Assembly (NCBI RefSeq): GCF_900099915.1
Contig: NZ_FNDB01000001.1
Location: forward strand, 248,001-312,000
DNA length: 64,000 nt
Source: Flavobacterium omnivorum
GTDB lineage: Bacteria; Bacteroidota; Bacteroidia; Flavobacteriales; Flavobacteriaceae
Direction: 5' to 3'
The notes under the pieces were generated by a model that was not told the DNA's origin, ran no database searches, and saw nothing but the letters and a program-made list of their open reading frames with translations. Position 1 is the stretch's first letter; every line of letters starts with the position of its first letter. Positions 47,201 through 55,497 of the stretch are shown here, in pieces. The translations under genes and the position numbers were made by a program.

Positions 47201-47582
47201 GATTAATATACAAGAAAGTATCATTGCAATAAATAAAGGAAATGGTAAATTTGAAATTAAAACACTCCCAAAAGAAGTTCAATTCTCATCTGTAAATTCA
47301 ATTTGTATAATGGATGTGAATAGTGACGGAATTTTGGATTTGGTATTGGGAGGAAATCAATACGAATTTAAACCACAGTTTTCCAGATTGGATGCCAACT
47401 ACGGTAGCGTTCTTCTAGGTAGTAAAAACGGAACTTTTTCTTGGTTGCCTTATAATCAATCTGGTTTCTTCATTAGAGGAGAGGTGAAAAACCTGAAGCT
47501 AATTAAAGACAAAAATAAAACGGTATCGATTATAGCTGTTGTTAATGATAATACCCCAAAAATATTTAGACGTAATGAATAA
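44265..47582 (+). CDS. FG-GAP/VCBS-repeat lipoprotein with ASPIC/UnbV domain (first of a pair)
   Basis: 1105 residues. The lipoprotein signal ends at C18 (LLFSNC). More than a dozen calcium-binding FG-GAP/VCBS motifs of the form D-x-N-x-D-G follow (GDINNDGLSDVYF, VDLNADGFLDIYV, FDYDKDGDLDVYI, FDADNDGDIDLLVG and others), forming two likely seven-bladed propellers. Between them, around residues 515-600, lies an ASPIC/UnbV domain (FAVGSVVELFSGKEILRQEL, SRGFQSSIDYVMTFGIGTKK, IDSLQVIWPNG). Such proteins occur next to many SusCD pairs and are presumed surface proteins that bind glycan or protein. No catalytic site is known. The next gene overlaps by 8 bases and encodes a homologous protein of nearly the same length. 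Confidence 0.88.
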   Translation: MSNRFVLLPLIILLFSNCSKENSENKDALFSKLDASKTGINFVNEVKNGADMNIFKYRNFYNGGGVAIGDINNDGLSDVYFTSNLGTNKLYLNKGNFEFEDISKKAGVEGTKTWSTGVVMVDLNADGFLDIYVCNAGNSLGNQQKNELFINNGNNTFTEKAAEYNLADTGITTHAAFFDYDKDGDLDVYILNNSFIPVSSLNYSNKRDLRDKDWDVAEILKGGGDKLLRNDNGKFVDVSEKSGIYGSLIGFGLGVTLGDVNGDLYPDIYISNDFYERDYLYINNKNGTFTEQIQGWTSHISQSSMGADMADVNNDGKADIFVTDMLPEPDERLKTTTNFENYDLFTRKVNLDFYYQYMQNTLQINNGNNQFLEIANHAGVAKTDWSWGALLFDMDNDGYKDIYVCNGIYNDLTNQDFVDFFANEFMQKMVVTGKKEEIQTIISKMPSTPIPNYAFKNNKNLTFSNEATKWGLDTPSFSNGAAYGDLDNDGDLDLIVNNVNMESFVYRNNSEKNKNNHFVKVRLKGEGQNKFAVGSVVELFSGKEILRQELIPSRGFQSSIDYVMTFGIGTKKIDSLQVIWPNGKFQTIKKIVNNSTINLNIVNAKVDYVPKAITSKPLFNEKKTTFLTHKENNYIDFDYEGLISKMLSQEGPSLAVADINGDGNEDVFIGGAKGQAGKIYLNNGNGNFTITSQQDLDVDFNFEDTAASFFDADNDGDIDLLVGSGGNEKADQANYENRLYLNNGKGVFAKSKTNMPTTNNNVAVIAPYDFDNDGDMDIFIGSRSVPGVYGIDPKHLLLENDGKGNFTNVIDKKAFKINTVGMITDAIWEDIDNDSKKDLILVGDWTAPMIFKNTGRRLTEYKSNLIDYKGFWNAVRCVDLNNDGKKDLILGNKGTNTPYKPAAANPLKLFVNDFDNNGTIEQIATQSIEGKDLPINLKQELARQIPSIKKKNLSYKDYATKTFQELFVPEIVSNSIQKTINIQESIIAINKGNGKFEIKTLPKEVQFSSVNSICIMDVNSDGILDLVLGGNQYEFKPQFSRLDANYGSVLLGSKNGTFSWLPYNQSGFFIRGEVKNLKLIKDKNKTVSIIAVVNDNTPKIFRRNE

Positions 47583-50500
47583 TTTTTTCAGAATAGGACT
47601 GGCTTCATTGCTGTTTATGGGTTGTTCCAAAAAAGAAGGGCAATTGTTTGAAAAACTGTCTTCTGACGACAGTAATATCAATTTCAATAACGAATTAGTT
47701 GAGTCTAAAAACATTTCCATTTTAGATTACCTGTACTATTATAATGGTGGTGGTGTAGCTCTTGGCGACATTAATAACGATGGTTTAGTTGATATTTATT
47801 TTACATCTAATCAAGGAAAAAATAAATTATACTTGAATAAAGGAAAAAATAAATTTGAAGAAATTTCGGTAAAAGCCGGAGTAGAAGGTCAAAGTGATTG
47901 GAACACCGGTACCGTTATGGCTGACGTAAATGGAGATGGTTATCTTGATATTTATGTTTGTGCGGTAGTAGGCATTAATGGTTTCGAAGGTCAAAATGAA
48001 TTATTCATCAATAACAAGGACAACACATTTACAGAAAGCGCGGCTGAATACGGATTAGATCTTGATAATTATAGTTCTTCGGCAGCATTTTTTGATTTTG
48101 ATTTAGATGGAGATTTAGACATGTATTTATTGAATCACGCCGTGCACTCTGAATCCTCTTTTGGTAATGCTTCCGTTAGAAACAAAAGAAGCTATGAGTG
48201 TGGAGATAAATTATTTCGCAATGATAACGGAAAATTTGTCGATGTAAGTGATCAGGCAGGAATTTTTGGCGGTGCGAATGGCTACGGTTTGGGATTGGCG
48301 GTTTCTGATTTCAATTTAGATGGATATCCAGATATTTACGTAGGCAATGATTTTCACGAGGATGATTACTATTATCTAAATAACGGCGATGGCACTTTTA
48401 CCGAGAGTCTCAAACAGTATTTTGGTCACACCAGTCGTTTTTCTATGGGGGTTGATGTTGCAGATGTAAATCATGATGGTTTTCCTGATATTCTGAGTTT
48501 AGATATGCTTCCCGAAGATGAAAAAGTTTTGAAATCTTCTCTTGGGGATGATAATGTACAAATGCTAAAAATGAGAACCGAAAAATTAGGCTATCATTAC
48601 CAATACTCCAGAAATATGCTACAGCTTAATCAAGCGGGAGGCGGTTTCACTGAAACAGCTTTGTTGAGCGGTGTAGCGGCAACGGATTGGAGTTGGAGTA
48701 CTTTATTTGGGGATTATGATCAAGATGGGGAGCAGGATATTTTTGTAAGTAACGGAATTCCAAAGCGTCCAAATGATTTGGACTATGTAAAATATTATTC
48801 AAATGATCAAATAAAAAGTAAAATTAACACCACAAAGTTACTAGATAAAGAGGCTTTGAAGCGAATGCCAAAGGGGAATGTAACGAATTATGTTTTTCAA
48901 GGGGCAACTGATTTACAATTTAAAAACCGCTCGAAGGATTGGATCGAAAATGATTCTATAATCTCAAATGGTAGCGGTTATGCTGATCTCGATAATGATG
49001 GAGATTTGGATGTAATCACTAATAATACGAATGCTATTGCGTCAGTTTACATTAATAAAACGGATGCGAAAGCAAACTATTTAAAATTGAAACTGCGATT
49101 TATAGGAAAAAATACTTTTGGAATTGGAGCCAAAGTAATTTCGTATTCCAAAGGTAAAAAACAATTTAAGGAACTGCAGACTACTAGGGGATTTCAATCT
49201 TCATCTGAACCAATAATCCATTTTGGCTATGGTAAAACAAAACAAATTGATTCATTAGTTGTGATTTGGCCCGATAAGACCTACCAAACCTTGAAGAATG
49301 TTAAAACGGCTCAAACGCTCACTATAAAAGCAAATAAAGACAGGAACGCTTTTGATTACAAAAAGTTACATCCTACTGTTTTACCCATTTTTAAAAAGTT
49401 AGAAACAGGATTAGGAATCGATTTTGTGCATCAGGAAAATGACTATATCGACTTTTTAGTTCAAAAATTAATTCCGTATCAACGGTCAGATCGAGGTCCT
49501 GCAACGGCAATTGGGGATTTAAACGGCGATGGAAAAGAGGATATATTCTTTGGTGGTTCCAAAGGTAAAAAAGCAATGATCTATTTTCAAAATGCTACTG
49601 GATTTGTAAAAAATAAAGTGGCTGAAATCGAAAAGGATTCTGTTTTTGAAGACGCTTCCGTAGTGATTGGAGATTTCAATAATGATAAATTGAATGATTT
49701 GTATGTTGCTTCCGGTGGAGGTGAAAATGCAGCGGACTTACAGGATCGTTTGTATTTGAATAAAAGCATTCAATTTCTTGAAGTAGCATTGCCTAAAATA
49801 GCACAAAACGGCTCTGTTGTTAAGGCTTTTGATTATGATAATGATGGAGACTTAGACCTTTTTGTGGGTAATAATTCCATAAACAATAGATTTGGCAGCC
49901 TTCCAGATGGCTATTTGTTAAACAATAACAAAGGAGTTTTTACGGTGGTCCAGAGCAAAACTTTTGAAAAAATCGGAATGGTTACAGCTGCTGTTTTTAC
50001 TGATTTCAACAAGGATGGAAAAATGGATTTAATTGTAATTGGAGAATGGATGAAACCTACATTTTTCGCAAATAAAAACGGTAAATTTACGGATGTAACA
50101 GCAACTGTTTTTCCGGAAAAAAGCAATGGATTATGGCAATCCATAATTCCTTTTGATATCGATCAGGATGGCGATCAAGATTATTTGGTTGGAAACTGGG
50201 GAATGAATTCTAAATTTAAAGCTTCACAGGATTTTCCAATGAAAATGTATTATGATGATTTTGACGCTAACGGATCTTTTGAAACTATTGTGGCAATAGA
50301 AAAAAACGCAAAATACTACACAACTTTAGGGCTGGACGAATTAGCGGAACAATTCAGCGGAATGCTAAAAAAGAAATTCAATAGTTATAAATCTTTCGCA
50401 GGAAAAACACTGGAAGAAGTTTTTGATCCAAAAATGCTTGAAAAAGCAAAGTTATTTGAAGTACATAATTTGAAGTCCGGTTACTTAAGAAACGATAAAG

Positions 50501-50859
50501 GGAAATTCACTTTTGTTCCTTTTTCAAATAAAATGCAAGTCGCTCCTATTACTAGTTTTCTAAAAGCTAATTTTGATTCAGATGCGAAAGAGGAAGTTTT
50601 TGCGGCAGGAAATTATTTTGGAGTTTCTCCATACCACAGCAGGTTTGACGGTTTTTCAGGAGCTTTAATCAAAAACGAGAAAACCATATTTTTAGGTAAT
50701 CAAGTAGGAATTGATTTGACCCAAAAAGCGGTTAGAAACCTTGATATTATTACTTTAAATGGCAAAAAATACATGCTGGTTACCATCAACAATAAAAAAG
50801 CAGAACTTTACGAAATGCCTTCAGCTAAAAATGGAAATAGAAAGCAACCTACAAATTAA
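47575..50859 (+). CDS. FG-GAP/VCBS-repeat lipoprotein with ASPIC/UnbV domain (second of a pair)
   Basis: 1094 residues from the ATG at 47575, chosen because it begins the lipoprotein signal MNNFFRIGLASLLFMGC (Cys17). A longer frame from 47539 overlaps the preceding gene and puts 12 extra residues before the signal. The plan is that of the neighbour: D-x-N/D-x-D-G repeats (GDINNDGLVDIYFTSN, ADVNGDGYLDIYVC, FDFDLDGDLDMYLLN, FDYDNDGDLDLFVGN) around a central ASPIC/UnbV domain (GIGAKVISYSKGKKQF, TRGFQSSSEPIIHFGYG, DSLVVIWPDKTYQT). The two proteins align along their whole length but have diverged, so this is an old tandem duplication. They may work as a heterodimer or serve two ligands. Confidence 0.88.
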   Translation: MNNFFRIGLASLLFMGCSKKEGQLFEKLSSDDSNINFNNELVESKNISILDYLYYYNGGGVALGDINNDGLVDIYFTSNQGKNKLYLNKGKNKFEEISVKAGVEGQSDWNTGTVMADVNGDGYLDIYVCAVVGINGFEGQNELFINNKDNTFTESAAEYGLDLDNYSSSAAFFDFDLDGDLDMYLLNHAVHSESSFGNASVRNKRSYECGDKLFRNDNGKFVDVSDQAGIFGGANGYGLGLAVSDFNLDGYPDIYVGNDFHEDDYYYLNNGDGTFTESLKQYFGHTSRFSMGVDVADVNHDGFPDILSLDMLPEDEKVLKSSLGDDNVQMLKMRTEKLGYHYQYSRNMLQLNQAGGGFTETALLSGVAATDWSWSTLFGDYDQDGEQDIFVSNGIPKRPNDLDYVKYYSNDQIKSKINTTKLLDKEALKRMPKGNVTNYVFQGATDLQFKNRSKDWIENDSIISNGSGYADLDNDGDLDVITNNTNAIASVYINKTDAKANYLKLKLRFIGKNTFGIGAKVISYSKGKKQFKELQTTRGFQSSSEPIIHFGYGKTKQIDSLVVIWPDKTYQTLKNVKTAQTLTIKANKDRNAFDYKKLHPTVLPIFKKLETGLGIDFVHQENDYIDFLVQKLIPYQRSDRGPATAIGDLNGDGKEDIFFGGSKGKKAMIYFQNATGFVKNKVAEIEKDSVFEDASVVIGDFNNDKLNDLYVASGGGENAADLQDRLYLNKSIQFLEVALPKIAQNGSVVKAFDYDNDGDLDLFVGNNSINNRFGSLPDGYLLNNNKGVFTVVQSKTFEKIGMVTAAVFTDFNKDGKMDLIVIGEWMKPTFFANKNGKFTDVTATVFPEKSNGLWQSIIPFDIDQDGDQDYLVGNWGMNSKFKASQDFPMKMYYDDFDANGSFETIVAIEKNAKYYTTLGLDELAEQFSGMLKKKFNSYKSFAGKTLEEVFDPKMLEKAKLFEVHNLKSGYLRNDKGKFTFVPFSNKMQVAPITSFLKANFDSDAKEEVFAAGNYFGVSPYHSRFDGFSGALIKNEKTIFLGNQVGIDLTQKAVRNLDIITLNGKKYMLVTINNKKAELYEMPSAKNGNRKQPTN

Positions 50860-50864
50860 TAAAA

Positions 50865-52193
50865 ATGAAAGCAAAATTTTTTAGTATTGCAATAATTAGT
50901 CTTCTTTTTATTTCATGTAAAAAGGAAAAATCTATTGTAGTTACTACAGATGAATACCATGCTGCAATAGATAATGTTACTCAAATTATGATTCATGATA
51001 TCTTTTCGCCACCTGTTGCCAGTAGGATTTTTGTGTATCCAAACATTGCGGCTTATGAAATCATGGCTCAAAACAGTAAGATGTATATCAGTCTTCAGAA
51101 TCAATTGAACGGGTTAGATTCAATACCCAAGTTAGATTCGAAAAGTGCCGTGAATCAGCCTTTGGCAGCTCTTGTCGCACACATGGAACTAAGTAAGCAA
51201 TTAGTTTTCTCAGAGGAAATAGTAGACAAATTCAGAGATAGTTTATATCAAAAATGGACTGACGAAAATGAAGAAGAGTTTACAGTTTCTAAAGAATACG
51301 GACTAAAAGTTGCTGAGCGCATAAAGAAATGGATGGCAAAAGACAATTATAAAGAAACACGTACGATGTCTAAATTTTCGGTTTATGCCAATCAACCAGG
51401 AAGATGGCAACCTACACCTCCAGCATACATGGATGCCGTGGAGCCACATTGGGGTGAAATAAGGACTTTGGTTCTTGACTCTGCCGCTCAATTTAAACCA
51501 ATTCCTGCTTTTGCATTTTCGTTAGATAAAAAATCTCCTTTTTTTAAAGAAGTTCAAGAAGTCTATGATATTAGCAAAGAGATGGTTAAAAAAGGAGATA
51601 ATTCAGAAGAAATTAAAATTGCTCAATTCTGGGATTGTAATCCTTACGTTTCGGTTTCCCAAGGACACATGATGTTCGCTAAAAAGAAAATTACACCAGG
51701 AGCTCATTGGATAGGAATTGTAAAAATTGCCTCAAAAAAATCAAACGCTGATTTTGCTAAAACAGTTTTTGCTTACACGAAAACCTCGATTGGTATTTTT
51801 GAAGGTTTTATCAGTTGTTGGGATCAAAAATTCAAAAGTAATGTAGTACGTCCGGAAACAGTAATCAATCAGAATATTGATGAAAATTGGAAACCCTTAT
51901 TGCAAACGCCTCCTTTTCCAGAATATACTAGCGGTCATTCTGTGGTTTCAACATGTTCAGCAATAGTTTTAACCTCAGTTTTTGGAGATAATTTTTCGTA
52001 TACAGATGATACTGAATTGCAGTTTGGGTTGCCAAAAAGAAATTTCGGATCTTTTAACGCCGCCGCCCAGGAAGCGGCTATGAGTCGCTTGTATGGAGGA
52101 ATTCATTACAGAGCCGCCATTGTAAACGGAATTGATCATGGTAAAACTATAGGAAATTTTATTGTCGAAAAATTAAAGATGATTAAAAAATAA
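50865..52193 (+). CDS. PAP2/vanadium-haloperoxidase-type lipoprotein
   Basis: 442 residues. The lipoprotein signal ends at C18 (LLFISC). The C-terminal part has the complete vanadate/phosphate pocket of the PAP2-haloperoxidase superfamily, K-x6-RP (K322, R329), TSGH (355-358, in place of PSGH) and SR-x5-H (S407, R408, H414), ending in GIDHGKTIG. Relatives are either acid phosphatases or vanadium haloperoxidases, and the two cannot be told apart from these residues. The mainly helical N-terminal half fits the bacterial haloperoxidase-like group. It lies 5 bases after the second FG-GAP gene and shares one base with the next start codon, so all are in one transcript. Confidence 0.85.
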   Translation: MKAKFFSIAIISLLFISCKKEKSIVVTTDEYHAAIDNVTQIMIHDIFSPPVASRIFVYPNIAAYEIMAQNSKMYISLQNQLNGLDSIPKLDSKSAVNQPLAALVAHMELSKQLVFSEEIVDKFRDSLYQKWTDENEEEFTVSKEYGLKVAERIKKWMAKDNYKETRTMSKFSVYANQPGRWQPTPPAYMDAVEPHWGEIRTLVLDSAAQFKPIPAFAFSLDKKSPFFKEVQEVYDISKEMVKKGDNSEEIKIAQFWDCNPYVSVSQGHMMFAKKKITPGAHWIGIVKIASKKSNADFAKTVFAYTKTSIGIFEGFISCWDQKFKSNVVRPETVINQNIDENWKPLLQTPPFPEYTSGHSVVSTCSAIVLTSVFGDNFSYTDDTELQFGLPKRNFGSFNAAAQEAAMSRLYGGIHYRAAIVNGIDHGKTIGNFIVEKLKMIKK

Positions 52194-53110
52194 TGACAGT
52201 CAGAAAGAAAATTATAATAGTTTGTAGTGCGTTTTTATCCTTGTTTTTAATTTGGTATTTATTTGTAAAGAAGACTGATTATTGCATTTCGTTTAAAGTA
52301 AATGCAGCTACTGGAACCGTTTTTCAAGGAATTCAGGAGTGGTCTGTTGTTCAATGGGAAAAAGAAAAAGAAAAGTATACGATCGTAGAAAAACGAAACT
52401 TTGATTTTATCAAACAAGAAATGAAAAAAGGAGCCGTCCAAATGGAATATACGTGGGATATTACCGCTATAAACGATTCGGTGACTAAAGTGAATGTCGG
52501 GGTAAAAGATAGGAATCATAGTTGGTATAATAAACTAACAGTGCCTTTTTTCAATACAGATTTCAAGCAAGAACAGATCAAAAAAATAACTGATTTTAAG
52601 AAAGGTTTGGGCCAACACTTGAAAAGTTTTAAAGTAAGAATTGATGGAGAAGGAACTTCGGAAGAAACATTTGTAGCTTACATTAAGTTGAAAAGTGTAT
52701 TGCAGGAAAAAGGACAAACAATGATTCGAAACGATGCAATAATTACCGGTTTTTTGTTTGAAAATAAAATAAAAATTATAGGAAGACCTTATATTGAAAT
52801 TACAAATTGGAATCTAGATCAAGAAAAGATCGATTTTAATTATTGTTTTCCAATTGATAAAAACACAATAATCATTGAGAATGAAGTAGTAAAATTCAAA
52901 ACTTTAGCAGCAGTCAAAGGATTGAAAGCGACTTATTTTGGAAATTTCAGAACCTCAGATAGAGCCTGGTTTGCGCTACTGGATTATGCAGAAAAGCACC
53001 ATATTGCATTGGAAAATAAAGTGTTGGAAAATTTCTTGTCAAATCCTTTTAATGGAGGAAATGAATTGGAATGGGAGACCCGAATAATTGTCCCTTTTGC
53101 ATCAAAATAG
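52193..53110 (+). CDS. Membrane-anchored SRPBCC-like plus GyrI-like (effector-binding) domain protein
   Basis: 305 residues. One N-terminal membrane helix (about 6-25, IIIVCSAFLSLFLIWYLFV) is followed by a periplasmic segment resembling an SRPBCC ligand pocket (CISFKVNAATGTVFQGIQEW). A C-terminal domain follows that looks like the GyrI/AraC effector-binding fold (KTLAAVKGLKATYFGNFRTS, WFALLDYAEKHH, LENFLSNPFNGGNELEWETR, ending IIVPF). Both folds bind small hydrophobic or amphipathic molecules. There is no DNA-binding part, so this is not a transcription regulator. Its stop-start overlap (one base) with the PAP2 gene ties it to that enzyme. The function is unknown; it might hold a substrate or product for the PAP2-like protein. 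Confidence 0.7.
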   Translation: MTVRKKIIIVCSAFLSLFLIWYLFVKKTDYCISFKVNAATGTVFQGIQEWSVVQWEKEKEKYTIVEKRNFDFIKQEMKKGAVQMEYTWDITAINDSVTKVNVGVKDRNHSWYNKLTVPFFNTDFKQEQIKKITDFKKGLGQHLKSFKVRIDGEGTSEETFVAYIKLKSVLQEKGQTMIRNDAIITGFLFENKIKIIGRPYIEITNWNLDQEKIDFNYCFPIDKNTIIIENEVVKFKTLAAVKGLKATYFGNFRTSDRAWFALLDYAEKHHIALENKVLENFLSNPFNGGNELEWETRIIVPFASK

Positions 53111-53138
53111 AAAGGTTTTTTTAATTGATTTAAATAAT

Positions 53139-53173
53139 CGAAAACGTTTTCGGGTCTTCCGAAAACGTTTTTG
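53139..53173. promoter_or_regulatory. Paired LacI-type operators upstream of the sucrose-type MFS gene
   Basis: Site E (53139-53152) is the perfect palindrome CGAAAACGTTTTCG. Site F (53160-53173) is CGAAAACGTTTTTG. Centres are 21 bp apart, 78 and 99 bases before the ATG at 53244. Confidence 0.75.
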
Positions 53174-53207
53174 TTTTTATTCTGTTTTTAATTGGCAATA
53201 TTAAAAT

Positions 53208-53215
53208 TAAATTTA
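53208..53215 (+). promoter_or_regulatory. Putative -7 element of the MFS-kinase-phosphorylase genes
   Basis: TAAATTTA, one base off TAnnTTTG. The inferred start near 53222 places the operators at about -56 and -77. Confidence 0.35.
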
Positions 53216-53243
53216 GAAAAAATTAACAAATTAACCACCTAGA

Positions 53244-54548
53244 ATGAATTTAAAGGTAAAATTAAGCTTCTGGCAAATAATCAATATGAATGTTGGTTTT
53301 TTTGGAATACAATATAGTTTTGGCTTGCAACAAAGTGCTGTAAATCCCATTTATGATTTTTTGCACGCCAGTCCAGATCAAATTCCGATATTAAATCTTG
53401 CGGGACCTTTAACGGGATTACTGATTCAGCCCATCATAGGGGCAATGAGTGATAAAACATGGCATCCAAGATGGGGAAGGCGCAAACCGTACTTTTTTAT
53501 TGGAGCCATAATTTGTAGTATCGCTTTATTTTTATTTCCATTCAGCAGTTCACTGTGGATGGCAGCCGGTTTACTTTGGATTCTAGATGTGGGTAACAAT
53601 ACTGCGATGGAGCCTTATCGTGCTTTTATTGCAGATACACTAGATGAAGAACAACAACCAATGGGTTTTCAAGCACAAAGTTTCTTTACTGGTTTTGGGC
53701 AGTTTTTAGCGTATATCTCTCTTTTTCTGTTTCCAATTGTCTTTGTTGGTTACACAGGTTCTTTGCCCACTTGGATATACGCTTCCTTTTTTCTAGGTGC
53801 TGTACTCTCTGTTACTTCTATTTGGTGGAGCATGAGTAAAACCAAGGAAATTCCGCCTACTGAGGAAGAATTGGCTGTTTTGAAAGCGGAGCCTTTAAAT
53901 ATTTTTTCTCCTTTTATTGATATCTACAAAGCAGTTTTGGAAATGCCAAAAGTAATGTGGCAACTTTTCTTGGTGTATTTGTTTCAATGGTATGCGATGA
54001 TGTGTTATTGGCAAAATAATTCAAAAAGTATTGCATTATCCGTTTGGGATGTAACCCCAAAGAACCCTGCAGGCTATGAAAAAGCGGTAGAATGGAACGG
54101 ATTAATCGGTGCATTTGGTTTTATAGTTACCTTTTCAATTGCTTTTTATTTGGCAAAATTAGCCAAAAAGCATGGTGCTAAAATGATTCATTTTGTGTGT
54201 CTGTTATTTGGGGCCGTTTCTTTTTTATGGTTTCCAATGGTACAAAATCAATATGTGTTTTTTGCAGTGATTATTGGTTATGGAATTGCATGGGCAAGTA
54301 TGATGGGAATTCCTTATTTGATGGTTGTTGCTGTTATTTCAAAAGAAAGATATGGCGTGTATATGGGTATTATTAATATGATGATTGTGATTCCTATGAT
54401 TATTCAAAACCTATCATTTGGTTTCATACTAAGGAATTTTCTAGACAATGATCCACGTCAAGCAATAAGTTTTGCAGGGGTATTATTAGCGATTGCAGCA
54501 GTATGTACACTATTGATAAAAATAAAAAAGATAAAAGTAAGTGAATAA
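53244..54548 (+). CDS. MFS disaccharide transporter of the SLC45/SUT sucrose-symporter type
   Basis: 434 residues and twelve helices. The segment LAGPLTGLLIQPIIGAMSD (52-70), followed by RWGRRKPY (76-83), is the signature of sucrose/maltose:proton symporters related to plant SUT and animal SLC45 proteins. Helix 1 (WQIINMNVGFFGIQYSFGLQ) and MEPYRAFIADTL in helix 4 fit the same group. The gene is followed by a fructokinase and a sucrose-phosphorylase-like enzyme, which makes sucrose the best guess for cargo. It is the first gene of a transcript controlled by the operator pair at 53139-53173. Confidence 0.88.
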   Translation: MNLKVKLSFWQIINMNVGFFGIQYSFGLQQSAVNPIYDFLHASPDQIPILNLAGPLTGLLIQPIIGAMSDKTWHPRWGRRKPYFFIGAIICSIALFLFPFSSSLWMAAGLLWILDVGNNTAMEPYRAFIADTLDEEQQPMGFQAQSFFTGFGQFLAYISLFLFPIVFVGYTGSLPTWIYASFFLGAVLSVTSIWWSMSKTKEIPPTEEELAVLKAEPLNIFSPFIDIYKAVLEMPKVMWQLFLVYLFQWYAMMCYWQNNSKSIALSVWDVTPKNPAGYEKAVEWNGLIGAFGFIVTFSIAFYLAKLAKKHGAKMIHFVCLLFGAVSFLWFPMVQNQYVFFAVIIGYGIAWASMMGIPYLMVVAVISKERYGVYMGIINMMIVIPMIIQNLSFGFILRNFLDNDPRQAISFAGVLLAIAAVCTLLIKIKKIKVSE

Positions 54549-54564
54549 TTCAATAGACAACAAG

Positions 54565-55491
54565 ATGGATAAAATAGACATTCTTTGTGTAGGTGAAGTT
54601 CTTGTTGATTTCATCGGGCATCAAGAAGGAGTATTGATAAATGAAACAAGAGATTATCATAGGTATTTAGGCGGTTCCCCTACTAACGTTGCTATGAATT
54701 CAACCCGATTGGGTTTAAATACTATTATGGTTGCAACGGTAGGGAACGATGGTTTTGGGACATATATTGCGGAGCGACTTGGTGATGTTGGAGTGAATAC
54801 GGATCATTTGAACATTTTAGAAGACAAATCTACAAGCGTTATTTTTGTTTCAAGATCAGACGGTACTCCAGATTTCATACCGTATCGCTCTGCAGATTGT
54901 TGTATTTATGAAGAGCAAATTTCAAGTGAAACACTAGCTAATACAACCATATTTCACACTACTTGTTTTGCATTGAGTAAAAATCCTGCGCAAAAAACGA
55001 TCTTAAAAAAGGCGCAAGAAGCATATAACCTAGGTTGTAAGCTGAGTATCGATGTGAATTACGCAAGAAAACTATGGAAAAGTCAAAAGAAAGCGTTTAA
55101 AGTAATTAAAACCTATTGCCAATTCAATCCATTGATAAAAATTAGTGAGGACGATATGCTACGCCTTTTTGAAAAAGAACTTCCTCATGAAGAAATTTTT
55201 CAGTTTTTTCATGATCAAGGTGCGGATACTGTTTGTTTGACTTTAGGCAGCAAAGGGGTGAAATTATCTCAAAAAGGAGAAAAAGTAATTGAAATGCCAG
55301 CTATAAAGATTGATAAGGTTATGGACACGACAGGTGCTGGCGATGCCTTTTGGTCCGGATTTTTATTTGCTTATATCAAGGAAAAATCAATCCAAGAATG
55401 TTTAGATATTGCTTTAAAATTAGCCGCTTTAAAATTGCAAAATGTGGGTCGATTACCGGATAATATCAATATCCTTTCAAAACTTTTATAA
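54565..55491 (+). CDS. PfkB-family carbohydrate kinase, probable fructokinase
   Basis: 308 residues from the ATG at 54565. A GTG at 54541, overlapping the MFS stop, is an alternative that would add eight residues before the usual IDILCVGEVLVDFIG start. It has the sugar-binding GGSPTNVAMNSTRLG and the catalytic DTTGAGDAFWSGF. It would phosphorylate the fructose that sucrose phosphorolysis leaves inside the cell. It differs widely from the other fructokinase of the locus (32682-33593), so this is not a recent duplication. The gap of six bases to the next gene supports one transcript. Confidence 0.88.
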   Translation: MDKIDILCVGEVLVDFIGHQEGVLINETRDYHRYLGGSPTNVAMNSTRLGLNTIMVATVGNDGFGTYIAERLGDVGVNTDHLNILEDKSTSVIFVSRSDGTPDFIPYRSADCCIYEEQISSETLANTTIFHTTCFALSKNPAQKTILKKAQEAYNLGCKLSIDVNYARKLWKSQKKAFKVIKTYCQFNPLIKISEDDMLRLFEKELPHEEIFQFFHDQGADTVCLTLGSKGVKLSQKGEKVIEMPAIKIDKVMDTTGAGDAFWSGFLFAYIKEKSIQECLDIALKLAALKLQNVGRLPDNINILSKLL

Positions 55492-55497
55492 AATATC

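Noticed and set aside
50865..52193. Calling the PAP2-type lipoprotein a true vanadium haloperoxidase
   Set aside because: The pocket residues are shared with acid phosphatases; sequence alone does not decide, so the call stays at superfamily level.
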